6,149 bases of DNA, from NCBI GenBank assembly GCA_030830765.1, contig JAURMJ010000259.1, forward strand, positions 1 to 6,149, given 5' to 3'. The notes under the pieces are model-generated. The model saw nothing but the letters and a program-made list of their open reading frames with translations, was not told where the DNA came from and did no database searches. Shown piece after piece: positions 6,126-6,149 of this stretch; position 1 is the first letter of the stretch; each line of letters starts with the position of its first letter. This stretch comes from Quisquiliibacterium sp. (lineage in GTDB: Bacteria > Pseudomonadota > Gammaproteobacteria > Burkholderiales > Burkholderiaceae_E). A program made the position numbers and the translations under genes.

Positions 6126-6149
6126 CGCTTTGCAAATAGGCCAACTCCA

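Noticed and set aside
5737..6144. 135-codon minus-strand frame overlapping the MFS gene start
   Set aside because: It is a shifted frame of the transporter gene. The 399-residue frame has the full membrane pattern and MFS motifs, whereas this one is Arg/Gly-rich.
1..6149. Possible new defence, toxin-antitoxin, CRISPR or mobile system
   Set aside because: All six genes belong to recognisable metabolic or transport families, and no transposase, integrase, terminal repeats, repeat array or RNA gene was seen.

Overview
The window is about 6.1 kb of GC-rich (roughly 60%), densely coding chromosomal DNA. It most resembles an aerobic, metabolically versatile proteobacterium. The DapC-like aminotransferase, the stand-alone biotin carrier and the codon usage point towards Betaproteobacteria (Burkholderiales-like), but I infer this from general resemblance, not from a search. 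I see no rRNA, tRNA, CRISPR array, insertion sequence or phage gene.

Layout. Positions 1-1993 hold a leftward three-gene operon, read from 1993 down to 1: a MetX-superfamily alpha/beta hydrolase, a 70-residue stand-alone biotinyl carrier protein, and a crotonase-fold enoyl-CoA hydratase/isomerase that runs off the left edge. Each of the three genes has a clear Shine-Dalgarno site (AAGGAG or AAGGAA) 5 nt upstream of its ATG. Positions 1994-2148 are a divergent intergenic region with a perfect 14-bp palindrome, a second short inverted repeat and a 10-bp direct repeat spaced exactly 30 bp. Positions 2149-4892 hold a rightward, translationally coupled pair (ATGA overlap): a class I/II PLP-dependent aminotransferase of the DapC type and a GlcD/D-2-hydroxyglutarate-dehydrogenase-type FAD oxidoreductase. 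A leftward MFS transporter (4902-6101) converges on this pair with only 9 nt between the stop codons. Its short upstream region carries a TTA-N7-TAA inverted repeat.

How the genes may work together. The leftward operon looks like part of an acyl-CoA pathway with a biotin-dependent carboxylation step; the carboxylase and carboxyltransferase subunits are not in the window. The rightward pair could interconvert a D-2-hydroxy acid, its 2-oxo acid and the matching amino acid. The MFS protein could move a related carboxylate. These links are inferences from gene order. No gene in the window is an obviously new defence or mobile system. The most interesting points are the coupled aminotransferase/dehydrogenase pair, the isomerase-like active site of the 'hydratase', and the orphan biotin carrier next to a MetX-like protein that lacks the usual MetX motif.
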